NCBI RefSeq assembly: GCF_008704855.1
Contig: NZ_CP023691.1
Coordinates: forward strand, 3,224,001 to 3,288,000
Source of the DNA: Streptomyces platensis
GTDB lineage: Bacteria > Actinomycetota > Actinomycetes > Streptomycetales > Streptomycetaceae
Direction of reading: 5' to 3'
Length of the DNA stretch: 64,000 nt
Position numbers and translations under genes: made by a program. Position 1 is the first letter of the stretch. Every line of letters starts with the position of its first letter. Shown here one piece after another: positions 20,433 to 29,469 of the stretch. The notes below the pieces were generated by a model. The model made no database searches. It saw only the letters and a program-made list of their open reading frames with translations, and was not told the DNA's origin.

Positions 20433-23400
20433 ATGTCGCTCATGCTTCCTGACTGGCTCGAGTGGGTACTCGAGATGCTCGGCTACGACTGGCCGACGGG
20501 CGACGAGGACAAGATGAACGACTCCGCCACGGCGTGGCGGGAGTTCGCGAATGCTGTCGAGCAGTTGCAGTCCGAGGGCGTCACCGCGGCGGGCAATGTG
20601 GTGTCGGCCAACTCCGGCGACAGCATCGACGGCTTCAGCAAGACCTGGGAGAAGTACTCCGGCAACGGCTCCGGATACCTCGACGACGCCCGTAGCGCCG
20701 CCGAACTCATCGCGTTCGCGCTGGACGCCGGCTCCGGGGTCATCATCGGGATGAAAGTCGCGGTGATCGCCCAGTTGGCGATCCTCGCGGCAGAGATCAT
20801 CGCGGCTCAAGCGGCCGCGCCCTTCACGTTCGGCCTCTCCGAAATCGGCGCGGCCGCGGCCACCCAGGCCACCCGGCTGATCGTGCGCCGCATCCTGAAG
20901 GAAGCGCGTGAGGCGCTGGTCGAGGCGATCGTCGAGACGGTCAAGGAGCCGGCCGTCTCGGCGCTGGAGGCGATGGTCTCCGACGCCATCGCGCAGGGCA
21001 TGAACATGCACTTCGGGGCGCAGAACGGCTTCGACGTCGGCCGCAGCGCCAAGACCGGCGCCGAGGCGGGCGTGGAGGCGCTCAAGAACTCCGGCCAGAC
21101 CTTCGCCGAGTCCCTGCGCGACGGGGCGGGCAGCCGAGCGGGCCACCATGCCCGCAACGGTCTGGAGCACGCCGCCGGACGGGGCGGGAGCGAGGACGGC
21201 AGCGAGGACAGCGGCGGGAACGACGGGGGCGGCAGCGAGTCCACGGGTTCCGGCAGCGGGTCCGGCAGCGGCAACAGCAACAGCGGCAACAGCAGTGGTG
21301 ACGGCGGAGGATCCGGCAGCGCGTCGGGGTCCGGAAGCGATTCCGGCAGCGGCTCGGGGTCCGGGTCGGACGGGAGCGGGTCGGGGTCCGGGTCGGGGTC
21401 GGGGTCGGGGTCGGGAAGTGACTCAGGTGCCGGCAGTGGGTCCGGTTCCGACGGCGGCGGGACCGGCACGGACAGTACGTCCGGGTCGGGATCCGGGTCA
21501 GGGTCAGGGTCAGGGTCGAACGGGAGCGGATCGGGCAACGGCTCCGACTCCGGCGGCCCTTCGCACTCCCCCCGCCCGGGCGATACATCCCCGAACAGCG
21601 GTTCCGGCAGCGGCCCCGCCACCACCTCCGACAGCGGCACCCCGGGCCCGGACGGCAACCGTGCCACCCCCGAGTCCCAGCCCCTGCCGCCCCCGGACCA
21701 GCGCACCGCCTTCGACGAGGGCTACACGGGCGGCAACAACCACAACCCGTACGGGAACTCCCCCACCCCCGACTCGGGCGGCCCCACCCCGGACGCCTCC
21801 CGCCCGGACTCGGTCAGCACCCAGCCAGCCCCCGACAACACCCCGGACTCGGCACGTCCGCACGCGGACTCCGGCAGCACCCAGCCGACACCTGGCCCGT
21901 CCGTCCACCCGGACGCCGGCCCGACCCCCGACTCGGGGTCAGCCCCGTCCCCCGGCCCGTCCCCGGACTCCGGTCCGTCCCCGGACCAGGGCTCGTCGCC
22001 CCAGTCCAACTCGCCCACCCCGGACGGCCCCTCCCACCCCGACGCGGCACAGTCGCCGCAGCAGTCCCCGCAGTCCCCGCAGCAGTCGTCGCCCTCCCCC
22101 GACCCGGTATCCGGGAATCCGCCCGGCGACGGCGCCGCATCGCACGGCGACAACAGCAGCAACGGCTCCTCCAACGGCGACAGTTCCCAGAGCGGTACCG
22201 GCGGCGGACGGCCCTCCACACCCCACGTGGGCGTGCCCTCCCAGGGCGCTCCGGTACAGCACTCCGGCTCGTCCGGCCCGCCCGTCGGGCAGCGGGACCC
22301 GGCCCCCGGCGACCCGATGCCGCATGTCCGCGAGGACGACGACACCACGGTCACCACGCAGTCCGCCGACACGCTGACGGCTCCCGCGCCGACCGCGCAC
22401 ACGACGGACACCGGCACGCCGTCCACGCCCCAGCAGTCCCCCCAGAACACCCCGCAGACCTCCGGCCCGGTGATGGGCATGCCGACCGCCGTGCCCTCCC
22501 AGGGCGGCCCGGCCACCCCCAACTCAGGCGCCCCACACGGCGGCACACCCTCCAACGGGAACACCCCCGGGCCCACCAACCGCCGCCCCGACGGCTCCCA
22601 GGCGATCCGCGACGTCACCCAGCAGCGCCGCCCCGAACCCCCGCCGTATAACCCGCGCCTCGACGGCCCGCGCCCCAACACCACCGCCCCGGGCCCGAAC
22701 CGCCGCGCCGACGGCTCCCAGATCATCCACGACGCCACCCAACAGCGCCGCCCCGAACCACCCCCTTACAACCCACGCCTCGACGGCCCCCGCCCGGACC
22801 AGAACCAGCAGCCCCCACACGACCAGCAGTCCGGCCGCCCGCCCCAGAACCAGAACCAGGCACCCCAGCAGAACCAGCAGGGCCCCCGCCCGGAGCAGAC
22901 ACGTCCGGACCAGCAGGGCCCGCGCGCGGACCAGAACCAGCCGCACCCGGACCAGACGCAGCCGGTCCGCCCCGACCAGACCAACCCGCAGTCGTCCCCC
23001 CAGAACCAGCAGGGCCCGCGCCCGGATCAGAATCAGCCGCACCCGGACCAGACCCAGCCCGTACGGCCCGACCAGCAGCACCCCCAGAACCAGCGTCCGG
23101 ACACGCCACGCCCCGACGCCTCGCGCCCTGACCAGTCACATCCGCGCTCGGACGCCACCCGCCCGGACGACCCGCGCAACCCCCAGAACGGGCGCCCGGA
23201 CCCCCGTCAGCAGCGCCCCGACCAGGCCCCGCCGCGCCCGGACACCGCCCGGCCCGACGCCACCCGTCCGGACACCGCGCGTCCGGACAGCACCCAGCGT
23301 CCTCCGCAGCAGCAACCGCACGACCCGAACCAGCAGCGTCCGCAGCAACAGCAGCCGACGCAGCAGCAGCCGCCTCGTGCGGACCCGCGCCAGCCGCAGC

Positions 23401-26297
23401 CGGACCGTCCGGACCCCCGTCAGCAGCCGACGCTCCAGAGCCACCAGCCTCAGTCGCAGCCGCCGAGCCAGCAGCACCCGCAGCAGCAACAAAACCCGCA
23501 GCAACAGAACCAGCCTCAAAACCAACAGCAGCAGCCGCACCAGCAGCCGCAGCACCAAGGCCCGACGCAGCACCACCACCAGAACCAGCAGCCCCAGCAC
23601 CAGCAGCCGGCGCACCAACAGCAACAGCCCGCGACGCCCAGCAACCCCCCGCGGCCGAGCCACAGCGACGTCCGGGCGAGCCTCAACCACCAGCCCAGCG
23701 GGCTGTATTCACCGTTCCCGCACGACCAGCAGGCGCTGGAGAACCAGTTCCCGCGTAATCCGGACGGCAGCCCGCAGCGTCATGCGGACCCCTTCCAGCC
23801 CTGGTCCCAGCTCCAGAACGACGGCGGCCCGAGCGTCCCCGGCCGCTCCAACAACTGCGCCGACTGCACCCGCTCGTTCATGGAGTCCTGGTACGGCAAC
23901 CCGCAGGTCTCGGCACCCCGTACCTACGACAACGACGGCCACGGCGGGCTGGACCGGGTCAGCGGTGAGCGCGACGGCACCAACAACATTCAGAACTGGG
24001 CCGGCACCAACTTCCGCCACTCCGGCCAGAACGCCCAGGACAGCTACCAGCACATCGCCGACGAACTCCGTCAGTCCGGCCACGGCTCGGCGGCCGCCGT
24101 CCTCGTCACCTGGCCCAGGAACCCCGACGGCTCCGGCGGCGGCGCCCACGTCTTCAACGCCGTCAACCACAACGGCCGGGTCGTCTGGGTCGACAGCCAG
24201 ACCGGCGAGATCAGCCAACAGCCCATCCACACCCACGCCGACGGCGTCTGGCACCTGACCCTGGACGCCGACCGCAAGCCCTTCGACCCCGCAGCCGCCC
24301 AGCAGCAGGGCCAGGGGCAGAGCCAAGGCCAGGGGCAAAACCAGGGCCAAGGCCAGCACCAGAACCCCCAGACCCAGCAGCCTGGCCCGCACCAGTCCCA
24401 GAACCAGGGCTGGCCCCAGCAGCAGAACCCGCAACAACACCCGCAGAACGCCCCCGGCCCCCACCCCGCCGGCACCCCCGGGGACGGCACCACGTCCGAC
24501 GCCCCCTCCGGCAGCCCGGATCACCACTCCCCGACCGATCCGTCGCCGTCCCACCGGCCCCCGGACCACGGCAACCCGAACAACGGGACCCCGAACGACC
24601 GGACTCCGGACAACGGAACCCCGCACCACCAGCCCCCCACCCAGCACACCGCCGAGAACCCGGCAGGGGCCGGCAACCCGGCAAACGCCGACACCCCACG
24701 AGGCACCGACACCCCCGCAGACGCCAACAACCCCCATCCACCACCCCCGTCCCCCGAGAACCCATCCGGCCTGGACAACCCCCACCCTCCCTCCGACCCG
24801 TCGGGCACCAAGCGGCCCGCCGAGGACGACATCCAGGAGGGCGACTCCAAGCATCCGCGTACGGACATGGAGATCGACAGCCCGGAGCCCGAGGGCGGGC
24901 ACGAGGACGATCACTCTTCGCCGTCCCCGATGGACATCGACGGACCGGAGCAGCAGACCGATTCGGACCCCCAATCGGCGGAGAACACCCGGGAAGCGCG
25001 CAACTCCGATCTGCCCGAGCCCGAGCGGACCACGGACCACCACGCGTCCCTGCCCGCGGACTCGGAGCAGCAGGGAATCCGCATCGACCCGGACCACCCC
25101 GACGCGCCCCATCCGCACCCCGTTTACCGCATCGGGCTCGATCCGGTCCACGACCGCATGCAGCACTGGGCGAACGACGGAAGCCTCGCCGATCTGCTCC
25201 AGCGGGCCGCCGACCGGAAGGCCGCCGCCGACGCCGCCCGGGCGAACAACAAGCAGGACGGCAAGGACCCGGTCGAGATTCCGCCGACGGCCTTCACCGA
25301 GCGGGAACTGCGCGAGGTGCTCGGCGAGGACTTCGCCGACATGAACGACGGCCAGCGGGGTGCCGTCGTGGCCACGCTCGCCCGGATGAGCCAGGCGTTC
25401 CACGAGGACAACGGCGTGGGCCAGAGCCCGCAGCGGGCCACCGACGGCGAGAACCCGTACCACGGCGCCCCGCCCCGTAAGAAGGACGGGAAGCCCGACC
25501 CCATCGAGCAGAACGAGGTCTCCGCCGGTGCCCACTCCCGTGAGCAGTCGAAGCCCGCGGGGTCGTGGCCGCAGGAGTACCGGGAGCCCGGCACGCCGGA
25601 GCACCAGGCGCTGACCGATCTCCGCGACGCGCGCCGTCCCAATCTGGCCGACCGCGACCTGACCACCGCGCACGTCAACCAGATGCTGCGCGAGGCGGGT
25701 TCCACCCGGCCCGACTTCACCGGCAAGAACTACGCGGTGATCGAGGTCGTCGACAGCGACGGGAACAGCACCTACGTCGTCGACTCCTCCATTCCGGCCG
25801 GAAACTCGGGTTACACCCCGCGGCACTCCGAACGGCATCTGCTGGAGTGGGTGGAGCGGCTCAACAAGAGCCAGACGGCCAGCGGCCAGGGCACGTACGA
25901 CATCGCCGGTCTGTACACCGAACGCGAGCCGTGCGGCGAGGGGCTGGGGCACGCCCACTGCACCACGGAGATCCAGAAGCGCCCGCCGTTCCCGATCTAC
26001 TACAGCACGACCTACCGGACCGACCCGGACGGCCAGCCTGCCCGTGACGTGGAACGTGCCCGCCTCCTGCAGGAACGCAAGGACCTCCTGGCGAGCATGG
26101 ACGGCCAGTCGGAGGCCGCCCAGAAGGCGGCCCTGCGCAAGGCGGGGCTGTCCGACTCCAAGATCGATGAGCGGGTGAAGGAGCACCGGCAGCCCAGGGA
26201 ACAGATCATGGACGAGGAGATGGACGATCACCTGCGGAAGATGGGCCGTATGTGGGCGTCCACCCGCATGCATATGCTGCCGAAGCCGAAGCCGTAG
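20433..26297 (+). CDS. Giant polymorphic toxin: CpnT-like N-terminus, papain-fold deamidase, nucleic-acid deaminase
   Basis: 1954 residues. Residues 1-200 resemble the WXG100-like domain of CpnT-type exported toxins (LPDWLEWVLEMLGYDWPTGDEDKM) and include a hydrophobic stretch near 95-150. Residues about 235-390 are Gly/Ser repeats; about 390-1110 are Pro/Gln/Asp-rich with internal duplications. Residues about 1130-1290 match a papain-fold toxin (glutamine deamidase, Tox-PL): Cys1142 (NNCADC), His1239 (GGAHVFNAV), Asp1254 (WVDSQTG). After another disordered linker, residues about 1750-1954 form a cytidine-deaminase-like domain: His1798-Ser-Glu1800, then Pro-Cys1834 and Cys1843 as zinc ligands, in the context YTEREPC of XOO_2897-type toxin deaminases. 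Two catalytic toxin domains in one chain is unusual. Export by type VII secretion is inferred. Confidence 0.8.
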   Translation: MSLMLPDWLEWVLEMLGYDWPTGDEDKMNDSATAWREFANAVEQLQSEGVTAAGNVVSANSGDSIDGFSKTWEKYSGNGSGYLDDARSAAELIAFALDAGSGVIIGMKVAVIAQLAILAAEIIAAQAAAPFTFGLSEIGAAAATQATRLIVRRILKEAREALVEAIVETVKEPAVSALEAMVSDAIAQGMNMHFGAQNGFDVGRSAKTGAEAGVEALKNSGQTFAESLRDGAGSRAGHHARNGLEHAAGRGGSEDGSEDSGGNDGGGSESTGSGSGSGSGNSNSGNSSGDGGGSGSASGSGSDSGSGSGSGSDGSGSGSGSGSGSGSGSDSGAGSGSGSDGGGTGTDSTSGSGSGSGSGSGSNGSGSGNGSDSGGPSHSPRPGDTSPNSGSGSGPATTSDSGTPGPDGNRATPESQPLPPPDQRTAFDEGYTGGNNHNPYGNSPTPDSGGPTPDASRPDSVSTQPAPDNTPDSARPHADSGSTQPTPGPSVHPDAGPTPDSGSAPSPGPSPDSGPSPDQGSSPQSNSPTPDGPSHPDAAQSPQQSPQSPQQSSPSPDPVSGNPPGDGAASHGDNSSNGSSNGDSSQSGTGGGRPSTPHVGVPSQGAPVQHSGSSGPPVGQRDPAPGDPMPHVREDDDTTVTTQSADTLTAPAPTAHTTDTGTPSTPQQSPQNTPQTSGPVMGMPTAVPSQGGPATPNSGAPHGGTPSNGNTPGPTNRRPDGSQAIRDVTQQRRPEPPPYNPRLDGPRPNTTAPGPNRRADGSQIIHDATQQRRPEPPPYNPRLDGPRPDQNQQPPHDQQSGRPPQNQNQAPQQNQQGPRPEQTRPDQQGPRADQNQPHPDQTQPVRPDQTNPQSSPQNQQGPRPDQNQPHPDQTQPVRPDQQHPQNQRPDTPRPDASRPDQSHPRSDATRPDDPRNPQNGRPDPRQQRPDQAPPRPDTARPDATRPDTARPDSTQRPPQQQPHDPNQQRPQQQQPTQQQPPRADPRQPQPDRPDPRQQPTLQSHQPQSQPPSQQHPQQQQNPQQQNQPQNQQQQPHQQPQHQGPTQHHHQNQQPQHQQPAHQQQQPATPSNPPRPSHSDVRASLNHQPSGLYSPFPHDQQALENQFPRNPDGSPQRHADPFQPWSQLQNDGGPSVPGRSNNCADCTRSFMESWYGNPQVSAPRTYDNDGHGGLDRVSGERDGTNNIQNWAGTNFRHSGQNAQDSYQHIADELRQSGHGSAAAVLVTWPRNPDGSGGGAHVFNAVNHNGRVVWVDSQTGEISQQPIHTHADGVWHLTLDADRKPFDPAAAQQQGQGQSQGQGQNQGQGQHQNPQTQQPGPHQSQNQGWPQQQNPQQHPQNAPGPHPAGTPGDGTTSDAPSGSPDHHSPTDPSPSHRPPDHGNPNNGTPNDRTPDNGTPHHQPPTQHTAENPAGAGNPANADTPRGTDTPADANNPHPPPPSPENPSGLDNPHPPSDPSGTKRPAEDDIQEGDSKHPRTDMEIDSPEPEGGHEDDHSSPSPMDIDGPEQQTDSDPQSAENTREARNSDLPEPERTTDHHASLPADSEQQGIRIDPDHPDAPHPHPVYRIGLDPVHDRMQHWANDGSLADLLQRAADRKAAADAARANNKQDGKDPVEIPPTAFTERELREVLGEDFADMNDGQRGAVVATLARMSQAFHEDNGVGQSPQRATDGENPYHGAPPRKKDGKPDPIEQNEVSAGAHSREQSKPAGSWPQEYREPGTPEHQALTDLRDARRPNLADRDLTTAHVNQMLREAGSTRPDFTGKNYAVIEVVDSDGNSTYVVDSSIPAGNSGYTPRHSERHLLEWVERLNKSQTASGQGTYDIAGLYTEREPCGEGLGHAHCTTEIQKRPPFPIYYSTTYRTDPDGQPARDVERARLLQERKDLLASMDGQSEAAQKAALRKAGLSDSKIDERVKEHRQPREQIMDEEMDDHLRKMGRMWASTRMHMLPKPKP
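21340..21525 (+). repeat. Gly-Ser hexanucleotide microsatellite inside the toxin gene
   Basis: Runs of GGGTCG / GGGTCC / GGGTCA units encode alternating Gly-Ser. The repeat is prone to slippage, and any strain or assembly error here would shift the downstream catalytic domains out of frame in units other than three. Confidence 0.85.
22578..22797 (+). repeat. Two-copy 120-base tandem repeat in the toxin linker
   Basis: Copies starting at 22578 and 22698 encode a 33-residue motif containing DGSQ, TQQRRPEPPPYNPRLDG and PRP. The second half is almost identical while the first half has diverged. A further duplication (QPHPDQTQPVRPDQ) follows near 22940 and 23035. Confidence 0.8.
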
Positions 26298-26312
26298 TCG
26301 AGGAGAGCAGCG

Positions 26313-28517
26313 ATGAGCAGTAACACCCCGGTGCTGGAGGCCGTTTCCGCGCAGGCGGCGGCCGATCGGCTGCTGCGGTGGTGGCAGGACACCTCCGATC
26401 CGCTGGCGCCGGGGGGCTGGCTGAGCCTGGTCGGCGAGGGTGCGGCGGACGGCGGGCAGGTGCTGCGGGAGGTGGGCGCGCAGGTCGCGTCGAGCGTCCT
26501 GGTCGATGCCACGGAGCGCACCGCGGAGGAGCTGCTCGGGGAGGTGCTGGCGGCGCTGGGGCTGGAGTCCCGGCGCTACGGCGGCCGCAGGTGGATCTCC
26601 GAGGTGCGGGCCCTCCCGGAACGGCGGCTGGTGCTGCTCACGCAGGTGCACCGGATGGGCCGTACCCGTCGTTCGTACGAGGCGGAGCGGCTGCTGACCG
26701 GAACGCTGAAGGCACTGTGCGCGCGCACCGGGCTTCAGGTGATCGCCCAGGTGGATGCGCCCGCTCTGCTGCGCTCCGGCGACGCCGGCCTCCGGCTGGA
26801 GCCGGCCGGAGCGGACCCGGCGCCCGCCCCGCCGGCCTGGCCGGACGAGGTGCGGGCGCTGGCGCTCGCCGAGCCGCGCACGGTGCCGCCGCGCGCCTGG
26901 GCGGCGCTCGTGGCGGGCTTGCGCGCGGACGACGACCACCCGGTCACCGAGGACGCGCTCCAGGCCGTGCTGGCCGAGCACGACCGGTGGCTGGAGCGGC
27001 GCGAGGACGGTGTCGGCTTCGTCGACGAGGCGGTGGCCGAGTCGCTGCGGCGCGAGACCGCCCCGGAAACCGTCACCCGGGTGAACCGCCATATGACGGC
27101 CTGGCTGCGGACGCTGGCCCCGGAACTCGCCCACCCCGACGGCTGGGCGGCGGGCGGAGCGCTCGGCAGGTACGCGGCCGCGGGGCTGGCCATGCACGCG
27201 GCGCAGGCCGACCACGAGCAGAAGTGGACCACGCAGACTCTCGACGAACTGGTCGCCCGGGGCGAGCTGGTGGCCCATCTGCCGCAGACCGCCCTGCTCG
27301 ATGCCGCGCGCTGCGCACACTACGGCGGCATCGGCGGCAACAGCGCCGCGGCGGACGCCGCGTACCTCTGGGACTACGGGGTGGTCCCAGCCACCCAGAC
27401 CGCCTGGGCCGCCTGGCTGCACCTGATGGCGACCGCCCGCAGCGACGAGGACTTCGTGACCGGACTCCTCGCCTCGGGGATCCGCCTCCCGTGGAAGGCG
27501 GTGTGGACCCGCTGGCGTCCGCCGGGCGGTTTCCACGCGTCGTTCCTGGCGCCGGGCGTGGTCGGCGAGACGGCCGAGGTCCGCTGGCACGGCCGGCCCG
27601 CCGTGGCCGCGCTCGGCACACCGGAGGTGGACGTCACCATCTGGGACGCGCACACCGGCGAACCGCTCGCCGGCCCCTGGCCGGAGGACTCCGTCGTCCC
27701 GGAGGACGCCCACACCGCCCTGACCCGGCCGGACGAGTCGGGCACCGGTGACGCGATCACCACGCTCGACGCACTCGAAGCCGCCGTCCCCGGCACCGGC
27801 ATGGCACACCCGAGCCTGCTCTCCGCTCCGGTACTGACCGTGGGCGAACTGGCCATCCTGGGCGGCCCCGGCGGCCTCTTCGCCCTGTCCCCCGCCAAGG
27901 GCTGGGAGGAGACGGCCGGCACCCCCGGCCGCGCCCCGCTCACCGGACCGTACGCGGCGGCGGGCCCGACCACCCCGCAGCACGCCACACCCCCCGGCAC
28001 GGCGGACCTGCGCGCCGTAGTGGGCGAGGACGCCTTCCGCCCCGTCAAGGAGGACCACCTGCCGGCGGGCCTGGAGGAGGACGGCGCCCGCGAGCTGCTG
28101 ACCGGCCTCGGCATCCCCGCCTTCGACGAGAGCGGCCTGCGCCTCGCCCCCGACGACGACACCTTCCTCACCGAATTCACCTGGCCGGACGACGCGGCCG
28201 AAGCCCCCGAAACCGAGGGGCCGTTCTTCCACCTCGGCCGCTGGATGGGCGCCGACCTGGTCCTGGACGGAACCGGCGGCGAGGTCTTCCGGGTGGGCGA
28301 CGAGGACGACCCGGTCGACGGCGCCCTGGTGGCGTCCTCCCTGGAGAACTTCCTCGCCATGACCGCCCAGTGGCTGATCGGCCTGCGCATCTCCGCGACG
28401 GTCGACAACAGCGACGAACAGTACGCCCTGCGCCAGCACGTCAGCGGCGAACTCTGGATGCTCGACGACACCGGCTCGGAGTCCGCCGCCTGGATGTACA
28501 TCTTCGAGAACGACTGA
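26313..28517 (+). CDS. SUKH-4-type immunity protein with N-terminal degenerate P-loop-like region
   Basis: 734 residues, starting 15 bases after the toxin stop with GAGGAGA ahead of ATG. The last 160 residues fit a SUKH-4 immunity domain: LRLAPDDDTFLTEFTWPDD, FHLGRWMGADLVLDGTGGEVFRVGDEDD, SSLENFLAMTAQWLIGLRI. The first 150 residues have a strand/helix rhythm of a P-loop NTPase with decayed motifs: GWLSLVGEGAADGGQVLREV where a Walker A loop would be (no Lys), SSVLVDAT, RRLVLLTQVH in the Walker B place, LQVIAQVD. The middle contains a WD/beta-like stretch (EVDVTIWDAHTGEPL). As the tightly coupled downstream gene it is the expected immunity protein, much larger than ordinary SUKH proteins (about 150-200 residues). 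The NTPase reading is inference. Confidence 0.7.
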   Translation: MSSNTPVLEAVSAQAAADRLLRWWQDTSDPLAPGGWLSLVGEGAADGGQVLREVGAQVASSVLVDATERTAEELLGEVLAALGLESRRYGGRRWISEVRALPERRLVLLTQVHRMGRTRRSYEAERLLTGTLKALCARTGLQVIAQVDAPALLRSGDAGLRLEPAGADPAPAPPAWPDEVRALALAEPRTVPPRAWAALVAGLRADDDHPVTEDALQAVLAEHDRWLERREDGVGFVDEAVAESLRRETAPETVTRVNRHMTAWLRTLAPELAHPDGWAAGGALGRYAAAGLAMHAAQADHEQKWTTQTLDELVARGELVAHLPQTALLDAARCAHYGGIGGNSAAADAAYLWDYGVVPATQTAWAAWLHLMATARSDEDFVTGLLASGIRLPWKAVWTRWRPPGGFHASFLAPGVVGETAEVRWHGRPAVAALGTPEVDVTIWDAHTGEPLAGPWPEDSVVPEDAHTALTRPDESGTGDAITTLDALEAAVPGTGMAHPSLLSAPVLTVGELAILGGPGGLFALSPAKGWEETAGTPGRAPLTGPYAAAGPTTPQHATPPGTADLRAVVGEDAFRPVKEDHLPAGLEEDGARELLTGLGIPAFDESGLRLAPDDDTFLTEFTWPDDAAEAPETEGPFFHLGRWMGADLVLDGTGGEVFRVGDEDDPVDGALVASSLENFLAMTAQWLIGLRISATVDNSDEQYALRQHVSGELWMLDDTGSESAAWMYIFEND

Positions 28518-28520
28518 CGG

Positions 28521-28541
28521 GGCGGGGCCCCTCACCCCGCC
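28521..28541. terminator. Short hairpin between convergent genes
   Basis: 7-bp GC stem (GGCGGGG with CCCCGCC) between the immunity gene and the convergent MmyB-type regulator; it overlaps the end of the latter. Weak. Confidence 0.3.
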
Positions 28542-29383
28542 ACTCCCATCCGCTGCGTGCCGACGACCGACAGCAGTCGCAGTGCCTCTTCCGACGGCGA
28601 GCCGGGGGCGGCGGTGTACAGGAAGACTCGCTGGTCCCGGTCGGCGATGTCCAGGACGTCGCAGTTGACGGACACGGGGCCGACGAGGGGGTGCGCGAAG
28701 GTCTTGCAGAGGGTGGGCCGGTCGGTCACGTCGTGGGCGGCCCAGAGCCGGGCGAACTCCGCACTGCCGTCCAGGAGTTCGGCGACCAGGCCGGTCACCT
28801 CCGGGGCGTTGGGGTAGCGGGCCGCGGCGGCGCGCAGGTGCTGGGTCGCGGTCCGGGCGAACGCGTCCGCGTCCGAGACGCCGTACAGCCGCCGGCCGTT
28901 CCGGTACGGGCCGAGGAAGGCACGTCGGATGAGGTTCCGGTCCCGGCGCGACAGGTCGGAGAAGTCCTCCATCAGGGCAGCGGCCAGGTCGTTCCAGGCG
29001 ATGACCTCATACGTCGCCGACACCACGAGCGCCGCGGCCTCCGGCAACCGGCGCAGCAGGTCCACGATGCTCTGCCGTATCTCCCGCGAGGGCCCGGGCG
29101 GCGGTCCGGGCGGGGCACCGGCGAGGTGGTGCAGATGGTCGCGCTCGGCGTCCGACAGGCGCAGCGCGCGGGCGAGTTGGGCCAGCACCTCACGGGAGGG
29201 GTGGGGAGCGCGGGCCTGCTCCAGGCGGGCGTAGTACTCGGTCGAGATGAACGCCAGCTGCGCCACCTCCTCGCGGCGCAGTCCCGGGGTACGGCGGCGC
29301 TGCCCGGCGGGCAGCCCCACGTCGGCGGGGGTGATGCGCTCGCGTCTGCTGCGCAGGAAGCCGGCCAGTTCTCGTCGATCCAT
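28532..29383 (-). CDS. XRE-family regulator with MmyB-like ligand domain
   Basis: 283 residues. The N-terminal helix-turn-helix includes RRTPGLRREEVAQLAFISTEYYARLEQARAPHPSREVLAQLARAL. It is followed by the MmyB-like domain (VVSATYEVIAWNDLAAALMEDFSDL, RNLIRRAFL, TFAHPLVGPVSVNCDVLDIADRDQRVFLYTAAPGSPSEEAL). These Streptomyces proteins typically repress a divergent oxidoreductase gene, and here the SDR gene starts 86 bases away in the opposite direction. The MmyB fold is thought to bind a fatty acid-like ligand; the ligand here is unknown. Confidence 0.88.
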   Translation of the reverse strand: MDRRELAGFLRSRRERITPADVGLPAGQRRRTPGLRREEVAQLAFISTEYYARLEQARAPHPSREVLAQLARALRLSDAERDHLHHLAGAPPGPPPGPSREIRQSIVDLLRRLPEAAALVVSATYEVIAWNDLAAALMEDFSDLSRRDRNLIRRAFLGPYRNGRRLYGVSDADAFARTATQHLRAAAARYPNAPEVTGLVAELLDGSAEFARLWAAHDVTDRPTLCKTFAHPLVGPVSVNCDVLDIADRDQRVFLYTAAPGSPSEEALRLLSVVGTQRMGVAG

Positions 29384-29469
29384 CTCCCCAGTGTGTGCGG
29401 CGCCGAGGTGCCCTGCCAGGTACTGCCGGTGCCTGGATGTGCCGGGCCGCCGGAAGCAGGCTCGTCGTC
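29384..29469. promoter_or_regulatory. Divergent promoter, MmyB regulator / SDR
   Basis: 86 bases carry both promoters. I see imperfect repeats of TGCCNGG (GTGCCCTGCCAGG, TGCCGGTGCCTGG) that could be the regulator site. Not resolved further. Confidence 0.35.

Noticed and set aside
21340..21525. CRISPR-like regular repeats
   Set aside because: Hexanucleotide Gly-Ser coding repeats without spacers, inside one long gene.
23709..28535. 1608-codon open frame on the minus strand opposite toxin and immunity genes
   Set aside because: No recognisable domain or ribosome site; a shadow caused by third-position G/C bias.
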